64,000 nucleotides of DNA from Rubellicoccus peritrichatus (GCF_033100135.1 NZ_CP136920.1:2723001-2787000), one strand, 5' to 3'; positions 44,992-55,135 are shown, numbered from the stretch's first letter. Notes: a model not told the origin generated them from the letters alone. Translations and numbers: made by a program.

Positions 44992-47934
44992 TTACTTCTC
45001 TTTTGGGGGAAGAAGAAGGCCTCTGTTACGCCCTGCTTCAAGGACCTTTATTGCCTCAGTGGATTCGCCCAGCATTTGCAAAGTCCAGTAATGATCGAGA
45101 ACCGAAGATTCTGAATACTGACTGATCCCTGTCGAAATTGAATTAAGGTATTGAAGCATTTCGTTGCTTTTGTAGCGGTCAGCTATTTCAGTTGCGACAT
45201 CAGGATTTGCCTTTTGGAAGAGGGCCCATTCTTCACCGCTTGGAGAACGTGGATATCGCGTTTGACTATCTAATTCCAGTTCCATTATTTTCGGATAGAA
45301 TTTATGCTTGCGAATAATAGCAGCGTCTGACGGGTCACCGTCGCTGAGAGTCCATGTGATCAGTTCTGAGGGCCCAAGTACACGGTGTGTTTTCTCAGCC
45401 AGCTTGGCATAGCCCTTTGATTGTTCTATCAAATCCTCGTGAATACCCATCATAAGTGAGGCTACGTAGGCAGTTTCGCTTGAAGCAGTTGGATCGAGGT
45501 TCCATCCCGTTTCCGCATGTTTGATGATGACGCTTGCCGATGGGTTTTGGCCAACTCGGTATAGCCCTAGTTCAAGGTTTGCTAGTTCAGTGGTAAGGTA
45601 TGCGTATAATTCGGGTGAGGTTTGCGGATCTGTCTCCTGTAGTTTTGCTTCGATTTTCTTGATGCTCATGCGGAGAGACGTAGCAATGTCTGCATCATGC
45701 TTGCCTGCTTTAACCTCTTCTTTGGTTCGCTTGCTTGAACTATGATCAATATCTGTTTCCTTGAGTTTATTGGCCAGGCGCTTCATATGATCAAGACTGT
45801 CGCTGTAATAATAGAGTGATGAACATTGTTCAAAAGTGCTTGGGCTTTCGGGGGCGAGCAACATAAGCTTTTCGGAGTAAGCCAAGGCGGCTTTAATGTC
45901 TTCAAGTGAGTTCCACTTTTTTATGACATCGTCTTTCTCTGTCTGGCCATTGTATAGATAACCGTAGTAGTTGCCTGAACCGAGACCCTGACTTTGTTCG
46001 ATCTCATACTTCTGATCTCCAACCTCCATTAAGGCCGATTGCATGAGGGTGTTGACTGTATTACCGAGTAGAATAGCATCACCTGGCTCAAGTAGTATCG
46101 CCTCTTTCATCAGTTTCGTGCCTTTCTTGTAGTGGCTGAGATTTCCCGAGGCTTCAAAAAGATTGAAGTAAACCAGTGCCAGATTGTTGTTACGTGCAGC
46201 ACCGACTGGCTGCTCTTCCATTGCTAAAATAGCTTTCTTGAGGAATTGTGTGGCTTGTTTTTGGTCTCCTTTTTGTAGTGCACGTGAACCCTTGGCCGAA
46301 TTGAGTTCGATTCGAACCATGGTTGCGGTGGTGTCGGCGCGTTCGAGCCACTTGATCCGGTCGTCCTCATCTTTCTGAAGGAAAGCTCTCTGATGTGCTG
46401 CAAGTTGTCGGTCTTCATCGGATGTCGCATTTGAATAAGCATTTTCCACAATGGAACGTGCCCATTCCCGGTCACCAAGATCTCGAAGCGTTGAGGATAC
46501 ATTAACGGCAAGGTAGACGTTATCCGGGTTTGTTGCCAGAAGCTCTTCAAAGAGAGATTTCCCCTCATCTTTTTTGCCCAGCCAGTATTTTACCTGTCCA
46601 AGGAATAGCTTGTACTCGTCGCTTTCACCAGCGACGTTCTTGATGGTAAGAAACGTGTTTTCGGCTCTGGTCAATTCTTCCTCTCGTTGAGTTGGGTCAG
46701 TGAATCCCTGAGCTCGATTTAAGTGAACAATACCGAGTTCGAGGGCAACCGGTACCACTTGAGCTGCCTCCTGGTAACGTTTGCTCATGCGCTTGTAGGC
46801 GGCTTCACTCTCGATCCGCTTCCAGACAAACTGATTGACCATGTCTATCTGTTGTTCTTCAGACGCCTTATCGTAGTTATTATAGAATCCTTGAGACGCT
46901 TTTCCTTCCTGAAGGAAATTCAACCAATGGTCCCAACGTTGTTCTGTGTATTTGTTTAACTTTTCCTCGATCTCGCTGAGGGACTTGAGATTCTTTTCCA
47001 CATAAGGAAATAGGAGATCATAGGCCTCGTTATACTGGCCGAGTGCGACTAGGCTTTGTCCAAGCATCCGTGCTCCATCAGTTGAGCCAAGTGCCTCTTT
47101 GTGTGGAGTCAGTACATCAATGATCATTTGGTGATCTCCGGTTGCTTCCTTAAGCCTGGCCAGTGCAGTCGCTGCTTTGAGGTTATCTGGCTCAGCTTTA
47201 TACCAAGCCTCGATCAGTGGCTCGCGATCTGCTTCAAGTGTCGCATTATCAGGATAGATCTTCTGTGCGATATTTAGGTATTGAACGGCTACTCCAGGTT
47301 GTGATGACTTCCAGTTATCCAGCTTGGCTCTGATTGTATCTGGTAATTTTGGAAAAAGGGTATCAGGTGTTCCAACAGAACGAGGTAATGACCGTATGAA
47401 ACTGAGTGCATCGACTCCATCCTGAGGAGTATTGGATGCGAGCAATGCATTCAGGTTTTCCAAGATAATGGCACGGGCATCATCCTGTCGTGGAAGGTTT
47501 TGTTGAAAAATTCTCGATGAGATGCGTGCAGGATAGAGTGAGTCTCCATGATCTTTTGCTTCCTGTGCCTCGGTGATGATATGATTGGCCCGATACTCCG
47601 GGCTATTGGTATGTTGTTCCCAGACAATGCCGCCAATTAATGCTAAAATGGACAGAGCAACAATAGCCGACCAGCCTTTTGCTAATCCTGAAAGAGATTC
47701 CTTCCCCAGAAAATACCAGCCACCTTCGTTGGCGTCAGCTACACGATATGCTCCAATCGAGAAGATTGGAAAATATACCAAAGTAAAGCAGTGGGTCTTG
47801 ATGTAGGTCCCTGTTTCCCGGTCGAAGTCACGCTTCCCATAGAGAGAAAGGCCGCAGCCGTAGTAAGTGAAGAGCGTAGGTGCGCTACTCACGGGTTTCA
47901 TGTTTGGGAATCGGTCTCGTAATTCGTCTGACAT
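44992..47934 (-). CDS. membrane-anchored TPR protein with conserved N-terminal cytosolic domain
   Basis: 980 residues. Residues 18-75 form a compact domain (TYYGCGLSLYGKRDFDRETG, THCFTLVYFPIFSIGAYRV) that I have seen as a general pattern heading membrane TPR proteins in this phylum but cannot name. One membrane helix follows at about 90-108 (WSAIVALSILALIGGIVW). The remaining 850 residues are TPR-like helix repeats across 200-960 (for example ARMLGQSLVALGQYNEAYDL). No catalytic motif is visible. Likely a scaffold; partners are not evident. The AraC gene is divergent, about 200 bp away. Confidence 0.85.
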   Translation of the reverse strand: MSDELRDRFPNMKPVSSAPTLFTYYGCGLSLYGKRDFDRETGTYIKTHCFTLVYFPIFSIGAYRVADANEGGWYFLGKESLSGLAKGWSAIVALSILALIGGIVWEQHTNSPEYRANHIITEAQEAKDHGDSLYPARISSRIFQQNLPRQDDARAIILENLNALLASNTPQDGVDALSFIRSLPRSVGTPDTLFPKLPDTIRAKLDNWKSSQPGVAVQYLNIAQKIYPDNATLEADREPLIEAWYKAEPDNLKAATALARLKEATGDHQMIIDVLTPHKEALGSTDGARMLGQSLVALGQYNEAYDLLFPYVEKNLKSLSEIEEKLNKYTEQRWDHWLNFLQEGKASQGFYNNYDKASEEQQIDMVNQFVWKRIESEAAYKRMSKRYQEAAQVVPVALELGIVHLNRAQGFTDPTQREEELTRAENTFLTIKNVAGESDEYKLFLGQVKYWLGKKDEGKSLFEELLATNPDNVYLAVNVSSTLRDLGDREWARSIVENAYSNATSDEDRQLAAHQRAFLQKDEDDRIKWLERADTTATMVRIELNSAKGSRALQKGDQKQATQFLKKAILAMEEQPVGAARNNNLALVYFNLFEASGNLSHYKKGTKLMKEAILLEPGDAILLGNTVNTLMQSALMEVGDQKYEIEQSQGLGSGNYYGYLYNGQTEKDDVIKKWNSLEDIKAALAYSEKLMLLAPESPSTFEQCSSLYYYSDSLDHMKRLANKLKETDIDHSSSKRTKEEVKAGKHDADIATSLRMSIKKIEAKLQETDPQTSPELYAYLTTELANLELGLYRVGQNPSASVIIKHAETGWNLDPTASSETAYVASLMMGIHEDLIEQSKGYAKLAEKTHRVLGPSELITWTLSDGDPSDAAIIRKHKFYPKIMELELDSQTRYPRSPSGEEWALFQKANPDVATEIADRYKSNEMLQYLNSISTGISQYSESSVLDHYWTLQMLGESTEAIKVLEAGRNRGLLLPPKEK

Positions 47935-48137
47935 CGCGATGGCTTGTGATTTGTGTATCTCGGTGGAGAAATGATTAAGTGTTAGGGCTTGATGTGGTGG
48001 ATTGTATTGAACTGTGTCAATGTTTTAAGCACCTTTGTTGGAATTGAGTTTTAAAAGCAATCAGCGGATCATTGGGGGTGCGATCTTCCTCAGATGGAGA
48101 ATTGCCTATTGCAGAATTGCTTCTAGAGTATTGCTTC

Positions 48138-49001
48138 ATGGACGGGATTAGCCCCACTACCTCACAACGCGTGGCTCAGTTGAGTCTGATACATCCTATT
48201 CTATATTGGGCTTATCAGGGAGAGCTTCCTGATTGGGCTGAGCGGTTTATCTTTGATAATCAAACTTCGGCGGCGTGGCGTCTTGACTCAGGGGAGGTCG
48301 AGCTGGAGTTCGGGGCGGATCGTGAGCATTATGTCGCGCCGTGTTGGATCTTTCCGCGTCGCCAGATGGGGCGCCAGCAATTCTCTCCCAATGCGCGGCT
48401 GCTATCCATTCGATTCAATCTCTATTGGCCGGGCGAACGCGTGGTTTATCCACAGGAAGTCAGCCATCAGTTCCCGATTGATCGGTTCCCCAAGTTTAAC
48501 AAGCGTTCGGAGGCGCTGGTTGAATTTGCAAAAACGATTCCCGGGGACCAGTTGGTGATATCGATGCGTGAGAGTGATCTGGCTTCGGTGGTTAATCTGC
48601 AGATTCATATCTGGCAGTGGGTGGCCGAGTATCTGGCTTTGCTGAACGAACTCAGGGTCGAACTCTACCCGGGGAGTGCCTTGGATTCACGGGTAACGCG
48701 TGCCCTGGAGTATATTCAAAAAGTGTCTTTGTCTGAACGTGTTACGGAGAAGGACATTGCGGCGAACTGTGGCTTGAGCTTATCCCAGATGAATCGTCTT
48801 TTCCAGCAGCAGGTTGGCCACTCACCGATTCGTGTTTTGGAAAGCCGTCGGATGCAGGCCGCCCATACCGCGCTCCTTTATTCAACTCAGAGTATCAAGG
48901 CATTGGCTTATGAGCTTGGTTTCAGCTCACCTCAGCACTTTTCGTTGTGGTTTCGCAAGAAGCAGAAAGTGAGCCCCCGCGAGTATCGAATGAGTCATTA
49001 G
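48138..49001 (+). CDS. AraC-family transcriptional regulator (second)
   Basis: 287 residues from the ATG at 48138; in-frame GTG 48078 and TTG 48072 would add about 20 residues. The N-terminal half looks like a degenerate cupin sensor (GEVELEFGADREHYVAPCWI). The C-terminal 100 residues hold two HTH motifs: KDIAANCGLSLSQMNRLFQQ and IKALAYELGFSSPQHFSLWF, ending in SPREYR. The next gene on the strand is the secreted esterase, 140 bp on, and the TPR gene is divergent; either could be a target. Confidence 0.92.
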   Translation: MDGISPTTSQRVAQLSLIHPILYWAYQGELPDWAERFIFDNQTSAAWRLDSGEVELEFGADREHYVAPCWIFPRRQMGRQQFSPNARLLSIRFNLYWPGERVVYPQEVSHQFPIDRFPKFNKRSEALVEFAKTIPGDQLVISMRESDLASVVNLQIHIWQWVAEYLALLNELRVELYPGSALDSRVTRALEYIQKVSLSERVTEKDIAANCGLSLSQMNRLFQQQVGHSPIRVLESRRMQAAHTALLYSTQSIKALAYELGFSSPQHFSLWFRKKQKVSPREYRMSH

Positions 49002-49141
49002 TGCCATCAATCTTCATCTAAATTCCTGATCCAAATGAGGATTAAGATGCCGATGACATGCGCAGAATATGTTGCTTTTTAGTAACTTTCTGGACGCATT
49101 GAGACTTCTGTTAGTCGGTGCTTTATTTTGTTATTGTGGGG

Positions 49142-51517
49142 ATGTTTTCCCCTCAACGAAGTGTTTTATTTGGAACGCTTCCACTCCTTCCACTTATTCT
49201 TTTAACGTTCGCTTTGAATCCTGGCTGCCTTGATGCGGCAGATGGTGAAATCACAGCGAAGGGGCCGGTGCATGTCGTCAACCCAATCAATGGTAATGAG
49301 GTCGATGTGAACTATCTTGAGTTTCTGCCGCCGGGTTATGACGATCCCGAGAACAGTGAGCGTAAATATCCGCTGATACTGGTCCTGCATGGTGCAGGTA
49401 AAAATGGCCAATCAGGTTCAAGCATCAATACGATTGAAAAGTATCTGGCGTCACCGGAAAACGATCCTTTGGGCAAAGTAAAAAATAACCCGAATGCGTT
49501 GACCGTGAATGTGAATGGCCAGGATGAATCTTTTATTCTGATTTCACCGCATGTGCTTGCCTGGCGTTACGATGGCTATCAGGCAATGGCGGTTTTGGAG
49601 CGTGCGCTTGAGGAATTGCGGGTTGATGAAACACGCATTTACCTGACGGGTGTCAGCATGGGAGGGAAGGGCACCTGGTCGGTTGCGGCCAGCCCGGAAA
49701 ATCAGGCTGCGGGAAACTATTTTGCCGCACTGCTCCCGATGGCGGCAAATGATACTGCTGCCACATGGGGAGCTGTAGTTGCCGGCTTTAACATCCCGGT
49801 CTGGTCCTTTCATGGAGAGAACGATGGCACGGATGGCGATTTGAACAAAAGCGGCCTTCGCCCGCCGATCCAACTGATCAATGTCGGTCAGGTTCCCAAG
49901 ATAACCATCTTTGAAAACACAGGACATGGCGGCACCTGGGGCAAGGGCTATGTGACCAGTCTCCCGGCTACGCCTTATTCGGTTATTGATACTAGTGAGC
50001 GACCTTCAATCAAGGGGACGCCCATTGTGCCAATGGATACGACGGTTTATGAATGGTTACTGGCGCAGCGAAAGACAGAACCCCGAAACGCCCGACCCGA
50101 TGTGGAACTCGGTCATGATCAGGTATGGATTATTTCCGAGCAAAACGAACTGGCGGCACAGGTGTCAGATGACGGGTTTCCGGTTGATGGTAGTTTAACC
50201 ATGACCTGGTCGAAAGAGAGCGGTCCGGGCGATGTCACTTTTTGTCATCCGAATTCACCGTCCACCGTGATAGCGTTTTCAGAAGTCGGAACCTATGTCG
50301 TGAGTCTCCTGGTGGACGATGGTGAACGCTCCACCGAAAGCACGGTGACGATTGAGGTCATTGTGGACATTGGTGCGAACAAGGTTTTCGAGCAGGACTT
50401 TGATGCTTCTGGTAATGTCGAAGATTACGTCAATGAAGCTATCGATTCCGGTGATCTTACGCGCTTTGATGATATTTCGTCGGAAGCCAATGGCGGCACC
50501 TGGTCGATCAACGGGGAAGGGCAGTTACAGTTGGAAAAGCCTTCGTCTTCTTCGCCCAACGACGACGCTGGCATTTTTCGCTACGCCAATTTTGTCGGGC
50601 CGCCTTCAGTTGCCCGTATCGAGTTCGACCTGGGAATGCTGATAACAGACACCACTCTCAGTCACAGGGATCTGCTCTATTTTTCGATTGGTAATTTTAC
50701 TCAATTCAAAGACTATGCCGCCCGTTCGTCCTCGTCCGATCTTTTTGAGATCTGGAGCATTCGAGGCTTCGTCGACAGTGGTGAGGTCAAATACATGTTT
50801 CGCCACAATAGCACGAATTCCGGGGTGACCATTCCGGCGGACGGAACCATGCATCGTGTTACCTGGTACTTAAATGCATCGGGCGAGACACAGTCCTATT
50901 TCGGTCCCGATGGAGGGATGTACTCTCTTGATGCTTTCGCTGCCAGTATCTGGATCGACGATCAAATCGCGATCAGCAACCATGACCGTGAAGCCGGGAT
51001 CAGTTACAATGAGATCCGCAGTTTGCGAATTCGTTCAGCCAACAGCTATCCATTTACTTTGAAAATCGATAACTTCGAAGTCTTCGATACGCTGACCTCA
51101 AGCTCTGCCAGTTCTGTTTCGTTTGCCGAGTGGGTTTATCTCAACCAGTTGATTTGTGGTGATGCACTCGAGCTGGCAGATAGCGATGGCGATAACATCC
51201 CGAATGTTTTTGAGTATGCCCTGGGCCTTGACCCGCAGTCACAGGATTTGCTCAGCGAAAGAATGTCCTCATCGACGCATGTGATCGGACAGGAGGAGTA
51301 TTTGGCCTTTGAGTACATTCAAAAGGAAGGTATTGATTCGGAACTGTTGGGGGTTCAGGTCTCGGATGACCTGGTCAATTGGCACTCAGGCACGGACCAT
51401 ATCTTTGAGATGTCGAAGACTTCCAATCATGACGGCACCGAAACCGTAGTCATTCGGGACATGACGCCGATGACTGAAAATAGCGGACGTTTCGTTCGCC
51501 TGATGGTGAGTGAATGA
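49142..51517 (+). CDS. secreted multidomain esterase (alpha/beta hydrolase plus PKD-like and C-terminal domains)
   Basis: 791 residues from the ATG at 49142 (GTG at 49118 is in frame). Signal peptide about 1-31 (LPLLPLILLTFALNPGCLDA). An alpha/beta hydrolase of the feruloyl/acetyl-xylan esterase (CE1) or prolyl-oligopeptidase-like kind spans about 45-300: LVLHGAGKNG, nucleophile Ser172 in GVSMGG, Asp228 in HGENDGT, His262 in GHGGTW. A PKD-like/Ig domain (330-400) and a long beta-sandwich (415-660) follow. The end holds SDGDNIPNVFEYALGLDP, the thrombospondin-type-3-like tail usual for secreted proteins of this group. Likely removes ester groups from plant or algal polysaccharide. Follows an AraC gene. 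Confidence 0.9.
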   Translation: MFSPQRSVLFGTLPLLPLILLTFALNPGCLDAADGEITAKGPVHVVNPINGNEVDVNYLEFLPPGYDDPENSERKYPLILVLHGAGKNGQSGSSINTIEKYLASPENDPLGKVKNNPNALTVNVNGQDESFILISPHVLAWRYDGYQAMAVLERALEELRVDETRIYLTGVSMGGKGTWSVAASPENQAAGNYFAALLPMAANDTAATWGAVVAGFNIPVWSFHGENDGTDGDLNKSGLRPPIQLINVGQVPKITIFENTGHGGTWGKGYVTSLPATPYSVIDTSERPSIKGTPIVPMDTTVYEWLLAQRKTEPRNARPDVELGHDQVWIISEQNELAAQVSDDGFPVDGSLTMTWSKESGPGDVTFCHPNSPSTVIAFSEVGTYVVSLLVDDGERSTESTVTIEVIVDIGANKVFEQDFDASGNVEDYVNEAIDSGDLTRFDDISSEANGGTWSINGEGQLQLEKPSSSSPNDDAGIFRYANFVGPPSVARIEFDLGMLITDTTLSHRDLLYFSIGNFTQFKDYAARSSSSDLFEIWSIRGFVDSGEVKYMFRHNSTNSGVTIPADGTMHRVTWYLNASGETQSYFGPDGGMYSLDAFAASIWIDDQIAISNHDREAGISYNEIRSLRIRSANSYPFTLKIDNFEVFDTLTSSSASSVSFAEWVYLNQLICGDALELADSDGDNIPNVFEYALGLDPQSQDLLSERMSSSTHVIGQEEYLAFEYIQKEGIDSELLGVQVSDDLVNWHSGTDHIFEMSKTSNHDGTETVVIRDMTPMTENSGRFVRLMVSE

Positions 51518-51569
51518 GCTCGTTTGATAGGGAAGAAATCACAATTGCCCCTGTCATTACATTGCTTAC

Positions 51570-51594
51570 AGCTTCCTGCTGGACCAGCTAAGCT
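51570..51594 (+). terminator. hairpin after the esterase gene
   Basis: AGCTT, then GCTGG, face CCAGC, then AAGCT, with small internal bulges, 53 bp after the esterase stop. There is no clear T-run, so it is a weak candidate. Confidence 0.3.
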
Positions 51595-51712
51595 CTATTC
51601 GTTAAAGTACTGAAGGTCCGTTATGCTTTTTTATGATTAGCGTATTAAACATTTGGATTGATTTGAGATATGATATCTTAGAGTATCTATCCTGCTTATA
51701 GCCAACTATACG

Positions 51713-51718
51713 TATAAT
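51713..51718 (+). promoter_or_regulatory. possible -10 box (TATAAT) before the LRR gene
   Basis: A consensus TATAAT sits only 5 bp before the ATG at 51723, inside TATACGTATA (51707-51716, a perfect palindrome). AGATATGATATCT (51666-51678) is another dyad upstream. If the -10 is used, transcription would start at about the first ATG, favouring the in-frame ATG at 51783 as true start. No good -35 is seen. Confidence 0.25.
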
Positions 51719-51722
51719 TATC

Positions 51723-54700
51723 ATGAAAATCGGGATCAATCATATCCTTTGGGAATGCCTAATTGGTGAGGGTTTAAGGCGAATGATGTTTCGCTTAGGC
51801 TTCTCACTGGTGGTGTTTATTAGTTCGCATAGTGCACTCCGCGCAGATGCTTCTGAGATTGTTGATATTCCTGACCCTTATCTCTTGAATGCAATTCGCC
51901 TTAGGTTGGATATTCCGATTAGTCCTATTACCCTTTCCGATATGGAAAGACTGGAAACACTCTACATACGTGGTCCTGAGCATGGTTATATTACCGACCT
52001 TTCGGGTTTGGAATACGCAGAAAATCTCCAATCGTTGTACCTATACAAGCATCATATTAGTAATATATCAGCCATTTCCGGTTTATCCAATCTCAAGACT
52101 GTTTCCATCGATCAGTGTAGAATAAGGAATGTGCCAAGATTGACGGAATTGACTGAGCTTGAAGATCTGAGCTTTGAGGGAAATCGTATAGTGGACATAA
52201 GTTTTTTATCAGGGTTGACCCAACTAAAACGGCTAGGCTTGACTGGGAATTATATTTCCAATCTCACAGCTTTGTCAGGTCTTGTTCAATTGGCTGAACT
52301 TCGATTGAGTCAAAATGCAATTTCGGATACCTCACCTTTGGTCGGATTGAGTAGCCTTACGACGCTTCGTCTATCGGGGAATAGCATCTCTGATTTGACT
52401 CCTCTCGGTGAATTAGGCGGGCTGCAATCTCTGAATTTGTCTGGTAATGAGATTTCAGATTTGAGCCCATTATCTGGCCTTGACCGTTTACTTACGCTTC
52501 AATTAGAGCGAAATAACCTTACGAGTCTTACTTCTCTAGGGGAGCTTGGTAACTTGCGCAAAATCTATCTCGATGAGAATGACATTGCTGATGTTGCCGG
52601 ACTTTCCAAGCTTTCTTCCCTGACCCACGTCGAGTTCAGTGATAATCGTATTGTTGATCTTTCACCGTTATCGGGTATGACCTCACTCCTATCCATTTGG
52701 GTAAACGATAACCAAATAACTGAGTTAGATGCTTTAGCGAATCTCGCTAATCTTGAGTCCCTTGCTATCAATAACAATCCGTTTGACGATATTGAGCCTT
52801 TAGCGAAGTTATCTCAGCTCAGTTCGCTTTTTATAGAAGGTAATTCTGTTTCCGATTTGTCTCCATTAGCAGCACTTGAAAATTTGGAGTATCTAAGGAT
52901 TTACAGTGATGCGATTGTCGATATCAGCCCCTTGGTCGATTTGCACAAACTCACTGTGTTGGGGATTGGAGGAAATCAGTTGAATGGGTTTTCCGAGCTT
53001 GCATCACTATCAAACCTCTTGGGACTGAGAGTTTCAGGAGAAAATATCATTAGTATCGCACCTATTGCGCAGATGCCGAATTTGACGAGCTTCGAACTTT
53101 TCGATACCTCTGTTAGCGACCTTTCACCACTCTCAGAGTTATCCAATATAACTGATATTTGGTTGGAGAATAATAAAATTGTCGATATATCTGTTCTTGC
53201 GACGTTATCAAATATTAGAGACGCCTATCTGCCACACAACGAAATCGTAGATATTTCTCCTCTGTCGGGAATGACTGGTGTGAGATTCATTGGTCTTCTC
53301 GGAAACAATATAGGAGATATCCCGATTTTAGCGGATGATACAGATATTAGTGGATTGGATCTCAGAGAGAATCCGATTGCTGATATTTCGCCAATTACCA
53401 GACTGGCCAGTTTGGAGAGTATCGGTCTTTCAGGCCTGAATAACTCAGACTTGGAATACATGCAGCAACTTCCCAGGCTTATTGATGTCTATTTCAATGA
53501 TGGGAATATAAGTGACCTTAGCGCTTTAGGGGCTTTGCCTAACCTCCGCCGTATTGATCTTCAAGGTAACATGATCACGGACATTAGTCCTCTGGTTGGA
53601 TTACAGAATATTGAGTATCTTCTACTACAGAATAACTCAATGGATGTTTCATCTCGATCAAATGCTCGTCGAGATATTGACAGAATTATTGCCAAGGGGA
53701 CTCGCGTCAATTTCGAGCCACAGCGTCCGGTTGTTCAGGGCACCGCAGTTGCCTGGATGAGTGGCGATGGGCCTTTGAGTGTGCCGTTGGAAATGCGTGC
53801 AACGTATGGGGTGGCGTATCAGTGGTATATTGGCGAGAGTGGTGATACATCCAACCCAATTGAGGGGGCGACTGGACCTAAGCTGCTTGTCCATAATCAT
53901 GATGCGGCAGATCAATATTGGGGCCGTGTAACCAACGAAGAAGGTTATACAAGTGATATAAATACGGTAGCAGTTTATGTTTTTCCCATCTTTGTAAATG
54001 GGGGACGAATTGATCATGCGCGATCAGATGCTAGTGGCGATATCTTCTTTAGAGCAATTCCGGATTCCGGCTATCGGTTTGTTGAATGGACAGGAGATGT
54101 CTCTGGCACCGATGATGAGATCCCAGTGGATTTGTATCCACACAAGATCATAGCTGCTCTTTTCGAATTATTGCCTCCGGTCATTGTTAGCGTCCCTCCT
54201 GATGCTCATCGCATTGAGCTTGGGGAAGCATTTGAGCTTACTGTTGATGTTGAAGGAGTCGGCCTTTCCTACCAGTGGTATCGTTCGGGAGAAGCCATTA
54301 ATGGAAAAAATAGCAGTAAGTTGTCGATCAACAGCGTTACAAAAGCTGACGAAGGAAACTACTACGTGAAAATTAGTAATACTGCTGGTGCAATTGAATC
54401 TGGCAGCTATTCCTTGGAAGTTTTTACTCCATCTGTAGAACCGGATGCGCCCGTGATTGTAAGTGAACCAACTGGGCGGTTCCGTATGCCAGTTGGGGCT
54501 GCAGTTGATTTTCAGATTCTATCCGAAGGCGTTGATTTGACTTACCAATGGTTTTTCTTGGACGAGCCAATTGCTGGGGAAACGAGGCAGCGGATCTCTA
54601 TTCGGGATGTTTCTTTAGATAGCGAGGGGACCTACTACGTGGAAGTCAGTAATGCGGGAGGTACCATCAAATCTACGGGTTTTTTTGTTGATGTATTCGA

Positions 54701-55040
54701 GGTAGGTGATCCTCCACTTGCATTGGAAAACTCACAATCCTTTGGAGCAGGATATTTTGAATCCGAGTGGTTTGGTCCGTTTTTCCAATCTGAAGATTCC
54801 ATCGAAACATTCGTCTACAGTCTGGATCTGGGTTGGACTTGGATTTCTCCAGATGGAGTAGCCAGTAGCACTTGGTTTTGGAGCTATAGTATGGATAGCT
54901 GGCTATGGGGTGGCAATGAGACTGGGCGCTTTTTCTTCCGAGAAGTTGATCAGACATGGATCTATATCGTCAGTTTCGAAGACGGGGGCTCTTTTATTTA
55001 CAGCAATGCTGATGATTCATGGGGCTTTATGCCTTTATGA
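51723..55040 (+). CDS. secreted internalin-like LRR protein with Ig-like domains
   Basis: 1105 residues from 51723; the ATG at 51783 would place the signal peptide (FRLGFSLVVFISSHSALRA) right at the N-terminus and is at least as likely. Residues about 45-665 are some 25 SDS22-type leucine-rich repeats of about 22 residues (ISDLTPLGELGGLQSLNLSG style). Then come a beta domain (680-760), an InlB-repeat-like segment (YRFVEWTGDVSG), two Ig-like domains (about 820-905, 915-1000; YQWY..SGEAI, ADEGNYYVKISN) and a C-terminal tryptophan-rich domain (1010-1105; FGPFFQSED, WTWISPDG, WLWGG, SWGFMPL). No anchor or PEP-CTERM is seen; the Trp-rich end may hold it to the surface. Adhesion or interaction role is inferred. 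Confidence 0.92.
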   Translation: MKIGINHILWECLIGEGLRRMMFRLGFSLVVFISSHSALRADASEIVDIPDPYLLNAIRLRLDIPISPITLSDMERLETLYIRGPEHGYITDLSGLEYAENLQSLYLYKHHISNISAISGLSNLKTVSIDQCRIRNVPRLTELTELEDLSFEGNRIVDISFLSGLTQLKRLGLTGNYISNLTALSGLVQLAELRLSQNAISDTSPLVGLSSLTTLRLSGNSISDLTPLGELGGLQSLNLSGNEISDLSPLSGLDRLLTLQLERNNLTSLTSLGELGNLRKIYLDENDIADVAGLSKLSSLTHVEFSDNRIVDLSPLSGMTSLLSIWVNDNQITELDALANLANLESLAINNNPFDDIEPLAKLSQLSSLFIEGNSVSDLSPLAALENLEYLRIYSDAIVDISPLVDLHKLTVLGIGGNQLNGFSELASLSNLLGLRVSGENIISIAPIAQMPNLTSFELFDTSVSDLSPLSELSNITDIWLENNKIVDISVLATLSNIRDAYLPHNEIVDISPLSGMTGVRFIGLLGNNIGDIPILADDTDISGLDLRENPIADISPITRLASLESIGLSGLNNSDLEYMQQLPRLIDVYFNDGNISDLSALGALPNLRRIDLQGNMITDISPLVGLQNIEYLLLQNNSMDVSSRSNARRDIDRIIAKGTRVNFEPQRPVVQGTAVAWMSGDGPLSVPLEMRATYGVAYQWYIGESGDTSNPIEGATGPKLLVHNHDAADQYWGRVTNEEGYTSDINTVAVYVFPIFVNGGRIDHARSDASGDIFFRAIPDSGYRFVEWTGDVSGTDDEIPVDLYPHKIIAALFELLPPVIVSVPPDAHRIELGEAFELTVDVEGVGLSYQWYRSGEAINGKNSSKLSINSVTKADEGNYYVKISNTAGAIESGSYSLEVFTPSVEPDAPVIVSEPTGRFRMPVGAAVDFQILSEGVDLTYQWFFLDEPIAGETRQRISIRDVSLDSEGTYYVEVSNAGGTIKSTGFFVDVFEVGDPPLALENSQSFGAGYFESEWFGPFFQSEDSIETFVYSLDLGWTWISPDGVASSTWFWSYSMDSWLWGGNETGRFFFREVDQTWIYIVSFEDGGSFIYSNADDSWGFMPL
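51981..53660 (+). repeat. about 25 tandem 66-bp coding repeats (LRR)
   Basis: Codons for the LxxLxxLxLxxNxIxDISPL unit recur every 66 bp. Units differ in silent and replacement positions, so they are old; slipped-strand change is unlikely except in short runs. Confidence 0.8.
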
Positions 55041-55135
55041 TTTTCAAACCAAGCTGTTTTTCTGAGGATCTTTGGCGGCCAGCTATTGTGATTCTCATTG
55101 AACCATAACAATCTGATTTATTATAGAAATGGCTT

